From positions 1 to 6,871 of the forward strand of contig VGGM01000083.1 of assembly GCA_016868515.1 (NCBI GenBank): a stretch of 6,871 nucleotides of DNA, given 5' to 3'. Both the position numbers and the translations under genes were made by a program. Under the pieces are notes generated by a model. The model ran no database searches, was not told where the DNA came from, and saw only the letters and a program-made list of their open reading frames with translations. This stretch comes from Bacteroidota bacterium (lineage in GTDB: Bacteria; Bacteroidota; Bacteroidia; Bacteroidales; VadinHA17). The first letter of the stretch is position 1. Each line of letters starts with the position of its first letter. Positions 1 to 5,785 of the stretch are shown piece by piece.

Positions 1-1
1 C

Positions 2-439
2 GGACAGGGAGTGGGTTTTGAAACATCGGCGAAAAAGCTGACCCGCGATGATCATGCCAAGAGTGTTATCCAGAAGGCATTGCATAAAACATTTGCCCCT
101 GAATTCCTAAACAGGATTGATGATGTTGTTATGTTCAACTCACTCGGCAGAGATGAGATCAACTTAATAATTGATATTGAACTCAAAGGTTTGTACGAAA
201 GGGTCTCATCACTTGGCTATACTCTTAAAATCGCCCCGAAAGCCCGTGATTTTATCGCCGAAAAGGGATTCGACACCCAGTATGGGGCAAGACCGCTTAA
301 AAGAGCTATTCAGAAATACCTTGAGGACCCGATGGCCGAAGTCCTTATTAAAGCACCCGGCTCGGAAGGTGATGTGATTTACGTTGGCTTTAACCAGAAA
401 AAGGATGAGATAACAATCAAAATGAGGAAGGCTGTTTAG
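2..439 (+). CDS. clpC: ClpC/ClpB-family ATP-dependent chaperone, C-terminal part (5' end outside window)
   Basis: This is the last 145 codons of an Hsp100 AAA+ unfoldase; the reading frame is open to the left edge, so the GTG at 11 is an internal valine and not a start. The visible part is the end of the second ATPase domain and its small C-terminal lid. Near residues 32-38 is PEFLNRID, which carries the conserved arginine-finger region, and near residues 95-101 is GARPLKR, the sensor-2 arginine motif. Proteins of this family form hexamers that thread substrates, in the ClpC case into the ClpP peptidase, in the cytoplasm. The text resembles Bacteroidota ClpC more than ClpB, but the ClpP-binding loop and N-domain are outside the window, so the subfamily is inferred. 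The TAG stop (437-439) interlocks with the stop of the convergent rimO. No intrinsic terminator is visible just downstream. Confidence 0.9.
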   Translation, partial: GQGVGFETSAKKLTRDDHAKSVIQKALHKTFAPEFLNRIDDVVMFNSLGRDEINLIIDIELKGLYERVSSLGYTLKIAPKARDFIAEKGFDTQYGARPLKRAIQKYLEDPMAEVLIKAPGSEGDVIYVGFNQKKDEITIKMRKAV

Positions 440-1734
440 CTTACCGGTTCACCAAACAGATCAAAGTCGCCGGAACCTGTGATTCTTATCTTTCGCAGTG
501 TTCCGGTTTCTATTTGCGGTGTGATGGGAACCAGAATCTCCTGATCGACCCCGGGGCTGTCGAACTCCGACCGACCGACAAGCCAGTCCCCTTCCCTCCT
601 GTCGATCATTACATCTATCACTTCACCGGTCATCGCTGAATTAATATCTGCCGAAATCTGCTGCTGAAGCTCCATTATCGAAGCAATGCGCTCAGCTTTA
701 ACATCTTCACTAATTTCGTCAGAATACTTATTGCCGGCTGGTGTGTTCTCTTCATGGGAATAGGCAAAGACTCCCAGTCTTTCGAACCTGAAATCCCTCA
801 CAAACTCATACAGCTCACCGAACTCCTTCTCTCCCTCTCCGGGGTGACCGACAATCAGGGTGGTTCGGATAGCAGCACCCGGAATCTCTTCCCTGATTCT
901 GTTAAGCAGCTTCCGCGTGTCATTACTGTTATGCCCTCTCCTCATGATCTTCAGAACCCTGTCGCTGATGTGCTGAAGAGGTATGTCAATATATCTGCAC
1001 ACACCGGGAATATCGCGGAACACAGGAATCAGTGATTCAGGAAAACCAGCCGGATAGAGATAATGCAGTCTGAGCCAGTCGAAAAGCTTCATTGATGCAA
1101 GCCTTTCGGTAAGCAATGCTATTTGCCTTTCTCCGCAGATATCCATACCGTAATAGGTGAGATCCTGGGCAATGAGAATAAGCTCCCTTACTCCCCTGGC
1201 AGAGAGGTACCGTGCCTCTTCCAGCAGCAGTTCCATTTCAACCGAACGGTGTTTTCCCCTGATCATCGGAATGGCACAGAAAGCACACCCGCGGTTGCAT
1301 CCCTCACTGACCTTAAGATAGGCATAGTGGCCGGGCCCGGTAATTACCCTGGATTCCCTGGCTGTATCCTGCAGCTTTAAATCAAGCTCACGGATTATAG
1401 CATCTAAATGATTGACCCCAAAATAGTTATCAACTTCCGGGATCTCCCGTCTCAGCTCATCACGGTATCTCTCCGCCAGGCATCCGGTGACATATAGCCT
1501 GTCGATACTTCCCTTTTTCCTTGCCTCTGCAAATCTCAGTATGGTATCAATACTCTCCTCCCTTGCGTCGGCAATGAACCCGCATGTATTTATAATTGCA
1601 ACCCTGGCCGACCCGGGAGGAGAGTCATGTGTAACCTGGTAGCCTCCTGCAACTATTTTCGCCATCAGTTTTTCAGAGTCGACAAGGTTCTTTGAGCACC
1701 CGAGGGTTACGATATTTATCTTACTCCTTTTCAT
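436..1734 (-). CDS. rimO: Ribosomal protein S12 methylthiotransferase RimO
   Basis: Radical-SAM methylthiotransferase (432 aa, the usual RimO length) that adds a methylthio group to the conserved aspartate of ribosomal protein S12. Seen in order: an N-terminal UPF0004 domain with three cysteines at residues 13 (TLGCSKN), 51 (NTCGF) and 85 (TGCLAER), expected to hold one [4Fe-4S] cluster; the radical-SAM CxxxCxxC at 146, 150 and 153 (EGCNRGCAFC), binding the second cluster and SAM; and a C-terminal TRAM domain from about 369. The segment RSEFDSPGVDQEI is RimO-like and argues against the tRNA-modifying relative MiaB. The chosen start is ATG at 1734 (MKRSKINIVTLGC); the frame stays open further upstream to 1821, but that part overlaps ftsY and adds no family sequence. 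It lies 19 nt downstream of the ftsY stop and is probably co-transcribed with it. Confidence 0.95.
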   Translation of the reverse strand: MKRSKINIVTLGCSKNLVDSEKLMAKIVAGGYQVTHDSPPGSARVAIINTCGFIADAREESIDTILRFAEARKKGSIDRLYVTGCLAERYRDELRREIPEVDNYFGVNHLDAIIRELDLKLQDTARESRVITGPGHYAYLKVSEGCNRGCAFCAIPMIRGKHRSVEMELLLEEARYLSARGVRELILIAQDLTYYGMDICGERQIALLTERLASMKLFDWLRLHYLYPAGFPESLIPVFRDIPGVCRYIDIPLQHISDRVLKIMRRGHNSNDTRKLLNRIREEIPGAAIRTTLIVGHPGEGEKEFGELYEFVRDFRFERLGVFAYSHEENTPAGNKYSDEISEDVKAERIASIMELQQQISADINSAMTGEVIDVMIDRREGDWLVGRSEFDSPGVDQEILVPITPQIETGTLRKIRITGSGDFDLFGEPVS

Positions 1735-1753
1735 GACGTGTAAGGTCGGTAAT

Positions 1754-2707
1754 TCACTTGCCAAAAAGGGAGTCGACGAATTCCATCCGGTTGAATACCT
1801 GGATGTCATCGGGTTTTTCACCTATTCCAATGTATTTGACGGGAACCCTGAACTGGTCGGAGATACCAATTACCACACCCCCTTTGGCAGTGCCGTCGAG
1901 TTTCGTAATTGCAAGGGCGGTAACCTCGGTAGCTGCTGTAAACTGTTTAGCCTGTTCGAAGGCATTCTGACCTGTTGAACCATCGAGAATCAGCAACACC
2001 TCCTGGGGTGCCTTATCGACAACCTTCTCCATTACCCGCTTTATCTTCGATAGTTCATTCATAAGGTTAATCTTATTATGAAGCCGTCCGGCAGTATCGA
2101 TTATCACAACATCGGCATCGGATGCGACGGCTGATTTAAGGGTATCAAATGCAACAGAAGCCGGATCGGATCCCATATTCTGCCTGACAAGGGTTACACC
2201 GGTCCTGTCGGCCCAGACCTGAAGCTGATCGATTGCAGCAGCCCTGAAAGTATCGGCAGCACCCAGTACCACACTTTTTCCTGCCTTACTGTACTGATGA
2301 GCAAGTTTTGCTATGGTGGTGGTTTTGCCGACTCCGTTAACACCAACAACCATAATTACCCATGGTTTTGCCGGAAGGGGGTCGGAGAAGTCGACAGGGT
2401 CATTCTCATTGTTTTCTTCAAGCAATGATGCTATTTCTTCTCTGAGTATTGAATTCAGTTCACTGATATTCAGATATTTGTCCCTACTTACCCTCTCCTC
2501 TATCCTCTCTATTATCCTGATAGTGGTAGCAACACCCACATCGGAAGCAATAAGCATTTCCTCAAGGTTGTCAAGGACCTCGTCATCTACCTTCGATTTA
2601 CCCACGACGGCTCTCGACAGACGTGTGAATACACTCTCCTTGGTTTTTTCAAGTCCCTGATCGAGCCTCTCCTTTTTATCCTTGCCTAGAAATCCGAGTA
2701 AGGCCAT
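1754..2707 (-). CDS. ftsY: Signal recognition particle receptor FtsY
   Basis: SRP-family GTPase (317 aa) that docks ribosome-nascent-chain-SRP complexes at the membrane translocon. The protein has an N domain (about residues 10-95) followed by the G domain. Visible GTPase motifs are the P-loop GVNGVGKT at 122-129, DTFRAAA at 152-158, DTAGR at 204-208, TKLDGTAKGG at 268-277 and GIGEKPDD near 294-301, all intact. It lacks the long acidic A domain of E. coli FtsY, as is common for short bacterial forms; membrane attachment would depend on the short basic N terminus (GKDKK). Start: ATG at 2707 (MALLGFLGKDKK). An in-frame GTG at 2746 lies inside a terminator hairpin and is rejected. A -7 box 18 nt upstream of the ATG suggests its own promoter with a very short, Shine-Dalgarno-free leader. 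rimO follows after 19 nt. Confidence 0.95.
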   Translation of the reverse strand: MALLGFLGKDKKERLDQGLEKTKESVFTRLSRAVVGKSKVDDEVLDNLEEMLIASDVGVATTIRIIERIEERVSRDKYLNISELNSILREEIASLLEENNENDPVDFSDPLPAKPWVIMVVGVNGVGKTTTIAKLAHQYSKAGKSVVLGAADTFRAAAIDQLQVWADRTGVTLVRQNMGSDPASVAFDTLKSAVASDADVVIIDTAGRLHNKINLMNELSKIKRVMEKVVDKAPQEVLLILDGSTGQNAFEQAKQFTAATEVTALAITKLDGTAKGGVVIGISDQFRVPVKYIGIGEKPDDIQVFNRMEFVDSLFGK

Positions 2708-2724
2708 AATAATAAATTTGCAAA

Positions 2725-2732
2725 CAAATATA
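2725..2732 (-). promoter_or_regulatory. Candidate ftsY-rimO promoter, -7 box
   Basis: On the minus strand the sequence is TATATTTG, a full match to the Bacteroidota -7 consensus TAnnTTTG. It starts only 1 nt after the T-run of the upstream terminator and would give a leader of roughly 10-15 nt before the ftsY ATG. No TTG is seen at the expected -33 distance, which falls inside the terminator hairpin, so the call rests on the -7 box alone. Confidence 0.55.
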
Positions 2733-2733
2733 G

Positions 2734-2764
2734 AAAAAACTGGCACGGAGAATCTCCGCGCCAG
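2734..2764 (-). terminator. Intrinsic terminator after the rpmB-rpmG-DUF4295 operon
   Basis: Two 11-nt arms at 2740-2750 and 2754-2764 pair around a 3-nt loop. In the minus-strand RNA ten pairs are Watson-Crick and one (2759/2745) is a G-U wobble. Six T residues (2739-2734) follow directly. The G-U pair forms only in the minus-strand transcript; the plus strand would have an A-C mismatch, so the orientation is clear. It lies 32 nt after the stop of the DUF4295-type gene. A second, smaller palindrome (CCTGCACTGCAGG, 2780-2792) lies between that gene and the terminator. Confidence 0.88.
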
Positions 2765-2796
2765 TTCAATATCAACCTTCCTGCACTGCAGGAGAG

Positions 2797-2952
2797 CTAC
2801 TTCTTCTCAAAAAAATCCTTGATGTGATCGTTGTGAACGATCTCTTCCCTGAATATATAGGCACCGGTTTTTTCCGATTTCACCATTTTGATAACCTTGG
2901 AAAATGACTTGCCGGTTCCTGTTTTAAGTGTTGCTACAACTTTCTTTGCCAT
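2797..2952 (-). CDS. DUF4295-type small basic protein of the L28-L33 operon
   Basis: This 51-residue gene begins MAKKVVATLKTGTGK and ends in DFFEKK. It is lysine-rich and has no cysteine, signal peptide or membrane segment. From memory the sequence matches DUF4295, a Bacteroidota protein family regularly encoded right after rpmB and rpmG; its function is not established. The ATG lies 12 nt after the rpmG stop, and a strong terminator follows 32 nt after its own stop, so it is the last gene of a three-gene ribosomal-protein operon. Size, charge and context suggest, by inference only, a small ribosome-associated protein. Annotation pipelines can miss it because of its length. Confidence 0.85.
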   Translation of the reverse strand: MAKKVVATLKTGTGKSFSKVIKMVKSEKTGAYIFREEIVHNDHIKDFFEKK

Positions 2953-2964
2953 GGTTCAGAAGTG

Positions 2965-3153
2965 TTACTTGATTTCCCTGTGAACTGTATATTTCTTCAG
3001 AACTGGATTGTACTTCCTCTTTTCGATCCTGTCAGGAGTGTTTTTCCTGTTCTTTGTGGTAATGTACCTTGAAGTACCCGGCTGACCGCTCTCCCTGTGC
3101 TCGGTACACTCCATAATTACCTGTATCCTGTTGCCTTTTGCTTTCTTTGCCAT
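2965..3153 (-). CDS. rpmG: 50S ribosomal protein L33
   Basis: A 62-residue basic protein beginning [19 protein letters not shown] and ending YTVHREIK. The middle ([24 protein letters not shown]) is the typical L33 core, which sits near the E site of the large subunit. Only one cysteine is present (in MECTEH), so this is the zinc-free form, lacking the paired CxxC motifs of C+ paralogues. It starts 13 nt after the rpmB stop and ends 12 nt before the DUF4295-type gene, consistent with one transcript. Confidence 0.95.
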   Translation of the reverse strand: MAKKAKGNRIQVIMECTEHRESGQPGTSRYITTKNRKNTPDRIEKRKYNPVLKKYTVHREIK

Positions 3154-3166
3154 CTCACTTCAGGTG

Positions 3167-3409
3167 TTATACGTTCTCTATTAAACCTTTTTCCTTTGCC
3201 TCCTTAAGCACTGAGCGGAGACCATTCTTGTTTATCACTTTCATTCCTGCGGCTGAAACCTTGAGTTTGACCCAGCGGTTCTCATCCTCGAGGAAAAACC
3301 TCTTCACGAAAAGATTGGGGTAAAATTTCCTCTTTGTTCTTCTTTTTGAATGAGAAACATTGTTACCTGTCATTGCTCTCTTTCCGGTCACCTGACAAAT
3401 CCTTGACAT
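3167..3409 (-). CDS. rpmB: 50S ribosomal protein L28
   Basis: An 80-residue basic protein with the L28 signature at its N terminus ([23 protein letters not shown]) and the typical [24 protein letters not shown] core. It is a structural protein of the large ribosomal subunit. Only one cysteine is present, so it is the form without zinc-binding pairs. It is the first gene of the rpmB-rpmG-DUF4295 operon. The 113-nt region upstream holds a candidate promoter, leaving an A/T-rich leader of roughly 75 nt. No Shine-Dalgarno sequence better than AAAGAG is seen before the ATG. Confidence 0.96.
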   Translation of the reverse strand: MSRICQVTGKRAMTGNNVSHSKRRTKRKFYPNLFVKRFFLEDENRWVKLKVSAAGMKVINKNGLRSVLKEAKEKGLIENV

Positions 3410-3489
3410 CTCTTTATTCTTTATAGTCGTTATACGCTAATACTGTTCCAAAATCGAGTCGCAAAATACGTGATTTTTATTCAATTAAC

Positions 3490-3497
3490 CAAATATA
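3490..3497 (-). promoter_or_regulatory. Candidate rpmB operon promoter, -7 box
   Basis: Minus-strand TATATTTG matches the TAnnTTTG -7 consensus in the A/T-rich 113-nt gap (3410-3522) between cinA and rpmB. No clear TTG lies at the -33 distance. The resulting leader would be about 75 nt. I found no convincing hairpin in it and no intrinsic terminator after cinA, so read-through from cinA is also possible. Confidence 0.5.
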
Positions 3498-3522
3498 TAA
3501 AACACTTTTTTTACTGTACCCG

Positions 3523-4764
3523 TTAATGACTGATTATCTGGCGTCTAAGCATGTCCAATGCCGCAATGGAGAAACGCCTTATATTGAGAAGGCGGTCGGT
3601 GCCGAAAACAAACTGTCCGGAATGTGTTCCGCCGTCTGATGATACAGCTATGCATACCGTTCCAACAGGTTTACCTGGAGTGGCGCCGGAGGGGCCGGCA
3701 ATTCCGGTTGTGGCAACTGAAATGTCACAGCCCGTCAGAATTCTGATGCCTTCTGCCATTTCGCCGGCACATTCAACGCTCACAGCTCCGTAATTATTGA
3801 TAGTTTTCTCTTTTACACCCAGCAGGGTTTTCTTAATACTGTTTGAATAAGCAGTAACGCTTCCGAGGAAGTAGGCCGAACTGCCCGGGACAGAGGTTAT
3901 GAGCCGGCTAATGTTTCCACCGGTGCAGCTTTCGGCTGTAGCAAATGTCATAGCTCTGTCAGACAACTCCTTACCTATTACCTCCTCAAGTGAAGCCTCA
4001 TATTCAGCAAAAATCAGTTCAGGAATAGTTGCTTTCAGAATTGCGGTTTGTTGATCCAGAAGGTTTAATGCTTTTCCTGCATCATCGCACCGTGCTGTAA
4101 GTCTAAGCTTAATTACTCCCGATGAAGGCAGGTATGCAAGTTTTATTTCACCTGGAAGCCTGGCCTCAAAGCCTGTGAGTTTCTCTGCAAGCTGAGCCTC
4201 AGGTAAACCATAGGTCATTATATTCCTGTGTATTATTTCGGTGACGATGCCCCTTTTTTGAAGTTCAGGTATCACATGGTCTGAGACTATATGCTTCATT
4301 TCATACGGAACACCAGGCACGGAAACGATAACCGCACCATCTTTTTCAAACCACATTCCGGGTGCTGTTCCCATTTTGTTCATCAGCACCATGCAGCTTT
4401 CAGGCACATCGGCCTGAGATATATTGGCTGCGTTCAGGGCAACACCTCTCCTGCCCAGCAGTTGAGAAATATTGTCAAGTACAGACTGGTTGCGTACCAG
4501 TCGGGTACCGAAGAATTCACATAGTGTCTTCTTTGTTATATCATCGCTTGTAGGGCCCAGACCACCTGTAATGAGAACCAGTTGCGACCGCCGGATGGCG
4601 TTTTCAAGAATCCTGATTATCCTGGCAGCCCTGTCGGGGATGGCAGAAATTCCGGTTACCTCAATTCCTGCCCTGTTCAGTTCAGTGGCTATCCACGCCG
4701 AGTTGGTATCAACGGTCTGTCCTGTAAGCAGTTCATCTCCAATCGCTATTATTTCCGCCTTCAT
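3523..4764 (-). CDS. cinA: CinA-family protein, nicotinamide-nucleotide amidohydrolase
   Basis: A 413-residue two-domain protein. The N-terminal COG1058/MoaB-like domain has GDELLTGQ near residues 9-16 and GGLGPTSDD at 67-75, the motif linked to ADP-ribose pyrophosphatase activity in this family. The C-terminal PncC domain has TAESCTGG at 276-283 with the catalytic serine, TGIAGPSG at 353-360 and KPVGTV at 365-370; this domain deamidates nicotinamide mononucleotide in NAD salvage. The name comes from competence-induced genes in Gram-positive bacteria, but nothing here points to competence. Start: ATG at 4764 (MKAEIIAIGDELL). The frame runs open to 4914, but that extension overlaps the divergent HD gene and shows no family sequence. 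The gene is divergent from the HD hydrolase, with 67 nt between the starts. Confidence 0.94.
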   Translation of the reverse strand: MKAEIIAIGDELLTGQTVDTNSAWIATELNRAGIEVTGISAIPDRAARIIRILENAIRRSQLVLITGGLGPTSDDITKKTLCEFFGTRLVRNQSVLDNISQLLGRRGVALNAANISQADVPESCMVLMNKMGTAPGMWFEKDGAVIVSVPGVPYEMKHIVSDHVIPELQKRGIVTEIIHRNIMTYGLPEAQLAEKLTGFEARLPGEIKLAYLPSSGVIKLRLTARCDDAGKALNLLDQQTAILKATIPELIFAEYEASLEEVIGKELSDRAMTFATAESCTGGNISRLITSVPGSSAYFLGSVTAYSNSIKKTLLGVKEKTINNYGAVSVECAGEMAEGIRILTGCDISVATTGIAGPSGATPGKPVGTVCIAVSSDGGTHSGQFVFGTDRLLNIRRFSIAALDMLRRQIISH

Positions 4765-4786
4765 ATGGGTACACAATATCAGATTG

Positions 4787-4817
4787 CAAAGGTAATTTTT
4801 GTATGTTGCAGTGACAA
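4787..4817 (-). promoter_or_regulatory. Candidate cinA promoter
   Basis: On the minus strand TACCTTTG (4794-4787) matches the TAnnTTTG -7 box, with a TTG (4817-4815) 20 nt upstream for the -33 element. The transcript would start near 4780, leaving about 15 nt before the cinA ATG. The same 67-nt gap must also serve the divergent HD gene; for that direction I see only an imperfect box, TATGTTG near 4802. Confidence 0.5.
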
Positions 4818-4831
4818 TCAAAACTGACATT

Positions 4832-5461
4832 ATGAAGCTGAATGATTTAACCTCACGATTTGAGTCCTGGATTGCGGGGGTTTCGGAAAACCACGATACC
4901 GGCCATGATATCAATCATTTGCGCAGAGTCATGAGAAATGCAGCCATTATAGCTGAGGGTGAAGGTTACAAGGATCATGATCTGATTTCCCTGTGTGCAC
5001 TTTTCCATGATGTGGCCGATCATAAATTCACCGGCAACCCTGACATCCTTCTTGAAAAGGTTGCTGCATTCCTTCATGGCGAAGGCGTTCATGATGATTA
5101 CATCAGCAAGGTAAAATTCGTAGCCGAACACGTTTCGTTCAGCAAGCGTTCAGATAGAATAACTAAAACACCAGAATTAGAGATAGTTATGGATGCTGAC
5201 AGACTTGATGCTATCGGAGCTGTAGGCATAGCCAGGGCATTCACATACGGAGGGTTCCGCAGCAGGCCGTTATACGGAGAGGCCATGAACGGGACCACAA
5301 TCGGGCATTTTTACGAGAAGCTATTATTGCTGCGGGATTTGATGAACACCGGCACTGCAAAAAAAATGGCGCAGGAGCGCCACAATTTTATGGTTCAATT
5401 TCTTGAACAGTTTGAGCGGGAAACGGGGGTCGAACCCGCGACCCTCAGCTTGGGAAGCTGA
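4832..5461 (+). CDS. YedJ-like HD-domain phosphohydrolase
   Basis: A 209-residue cytoplasmic HD-superfamily metal-dependent phosphohydrolase. The visible metal-ligand pattern is an early histidine in GHDINHLRRV (residues 25-29), the HD pair at 59-60 (LFHDVADH), a histidine near 100 (AEHVSF) and an aspartate in MDADRLDAIGAVG (about 120-128). The last motif and the following RAFTYGG are typical of the E. coli YedJ group; the natural substrate is not known to me, though nucleotides are likely. Start: ATG at 4832; a TTG at 4799 is in frame but adds nothing recognisable. The family core ends near FLEQFERE. The final 15 or so residues (from about 195) come from the antisense strand of the tRNA-Gly gene and end in a stop inside it. 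The gene also covers the terminator of the tRNA operon. Confidence 0.85.
   Translation: MKLNDLTSRFESWIAGVSENHDTGHDINHLRRVMRNAAIIAEGEGYKDHDLISLCALFHDVADHKFTGNPDILLEKVAAFLHGEGVHDDYISKVKFVAEHVSFSKRSDRITKTPELEIVMDADRLDAIGAVGIARAFTYGGFRSRPLYGEAMNGTTIGHFYEKLLLLRDLMNTGTAKKMAQERHNFMVQFLEQFERETGVEPATLSLGS
5359..5382 (-). terminator. Intrinsic terminator of the tRNA operon, inside the HD gene
   Basis: Perfect 6-bp arms TGGCGC (5367-5372) and GCGCCA (5377-5382) enclose a 4-nt loop. On the minus strand they are followed by eight T residues (5366-5359). It lies 32 nt downstream of tRNA-Gly, the right place to end the tRNA precursor. In the opposite direction the same bases encode KKMAQERH of the HD hydrolase, so the terminator is embedded in the coding region of a convergent gene. 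Confidence 0.85.
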
Positions 5462-5486
5462 TGCTCTACCACTGAGCTACTCCCGC
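5415..5486 (-). tRNA. tRNA-Gly (anticodon CCC)
   Basis: A 72-nt cloverleaf on the minus strand: acceptor stem GCGGGAG with TTCCCGC (one G-U), D arm GCTC...GAGC, anticodon stem TCAGC/GCTGA with loop TTCCCAA, giving CCC at 5454-5452, and T arm GCGGG TTCGACC CCCGT. The discriminator is U73, expected for bacterial tRNA-Gly. The CCA end is not encoded. It decodes GGG. It follows tRNA-Thr after 36 nt, probably on the same transcript. Positions 5415-5461 overlap the 3' end of the convergent HD gene. Confidence 0.95.
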
Positions 5487-5522
5487 CTTTATAAGAACAA
5501 TCTGCAGTTCTCAATTACCCTG

Positions 5523-5594
5523 AGCCTCCCATGGGAGTCGAACCCACGGCCTGCTCATTACGAATGAGCTGCTCTACCACTGAGCTAAGGAGGC
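5523..5594 (-). tRNA. tRNA-Thr (anticodon CGU)
   Basis: A 72-nt cloverleaf on the minus strand: acceptor GCCTCCT with GGGAGGC (one U-G), D arm GCTC...GAGC, anticodon stem GCTCA/TGAGC with loop TTCGTAA, giving CGU at 5562-5560, and T arm GTGGG TTCGACT CCCAT. The CCA end is not encoded. It decodes ACG threonine codons. It is the first gene of a two-tRNA operon, 10 nt after a consensus -7 box. Confidence 0.95.
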
Positions 5595-5604
5595 AAAACA
5601 GCTG

Positions 5605-5636
5605 CAAATATAGAAAGAGCGACTTAATTTATGCAA
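5605..5636 (-). promoter_or_regulatory. tRNA-Thr/tRNA-Gly operon promoter
   Basis: Minus-strand TATATTTG (5612-5605) is a full TAnnTTTG -7 box. A TTG (5636-5634) lies 21 nt upstream as a -33 element, slightly long spacing. Transcription would start a few bases before tRNA-Thr at 5594. Confidence 0.75.
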
Positions 5637-5682
5637 TGTTAACATTTTTTTTCCTGTGGATGCAGCACGATGTGACCGGGAT

Positions 5683-5780
5683 AAAAAAAAGAAGCAGGGC
5701 GCCGTTAGTGTGAAGAAAAAGTGTGTGTGGAATAAATATGTCTCGCTGCATTTCCTCGTGCTAAAGGATCGGCGCCCTGC
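5683..5780 (-). ncRNA. Candidate small RNA (about 98 nt), family not assigned
   Basis: The 5' arm GCAGGGCGCCG (5780-5770) is perfectly complementary over 11 bp to the 3' arm (5704-5694), so the two ends of the transcript close into one GC-rich helix. After the 3' arm comes TTC and then eight T residues (5690-5683), so this helix plus the U-tract also acts as an intrinsic terminator. The 5' arm begins 6 nt after a consensus -7 box, close to the predicted transcription start, so transcript and helix have matching ends. The 65-nt interior is weakly structured: GAGGAAA (5757-5751) can pair with UUUCUUC (5718-5712) with one G-U, or GGAA with UUCC near 5730. The 37 nt nearest the 3' arm (5741-5705) have no G. 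No convincing ORF is present. It is too unstructured for SRP RNA and too short for tmRNA or RNase P RNA. A short 6S-like RNA is possible but unproven. Confidence 0.7.
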
Positions 5781-5785
5781 AACTG

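Noticed and set aside
446..478. GGTTC and GAACC arms just after the clpC stop as a terminator.
   Set aside because: Only 5 bp with a loop of more than 20 nt and no T-run on either strand.
2708..2746. N-terminal extension of FtsY from an in-frame GTG at 2746.
   Set aside because: The GTG lies in the stem of the upstream terminator, and the extra 13 residues would precede the predicted -7 box, so they would not be on the ftsY transcript.
3410..3489. Ribosomal-protein autoregulatory leader upstream of rpmB.
   Set aside because: The A/T-rich leader shows only an imperfect direct repeat (AGTCG... near 3426 and 3456) and no stable helix that I can support.
4765..4914. N-terminal extension of CinA by 50 residues.
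   Set aside because: It overlaps the divergent HD gene and its start region and has no family similarity; MKAEIIAIGDELL is the standard CinA N terminus.
5635..5652. AATGTTAACATT followed by a T-run on the plus strand, as a terminator for the HD gene.
   Set aside because: The stem is only 4 bp and all A/T except one pair, too weak to call, and it lies almost 180 nt beyond the HD stop on the far side of both tRNAs.
5531..5713. A plus-strand ORF of 60 codons across tRNA-Thr and the following gap.
   Set aside because: Its start (GVEPTACSL) is the typical antisense translation of a tRNA gene, and the rest lies over the tRNA promoter and the small-RNA terminator.
5629..5751. A 40-codon minus-strand ORF starting at ATG 5751 inside the small RNA, preceded by GAGGAA.
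   Set aside because: The purine run is too close to the ATG for a normal ribosome site, the frame runs through the hairpin and T8 tract and on past the tRNA promoter side, and the peptide has no recognisable features.
5683..5780. Small RNA as SRP (4.5S) RNA, suggested by its length, paired ends and a GGAA followed by GCAGC.
   Set aside because: The interior cannot form the long rod of SRP RNA: the 3' half is G-free and does not pair with the 5' half, and GGAA is not placed as a tetraloop closed by a stem opposite the AGCA motif.
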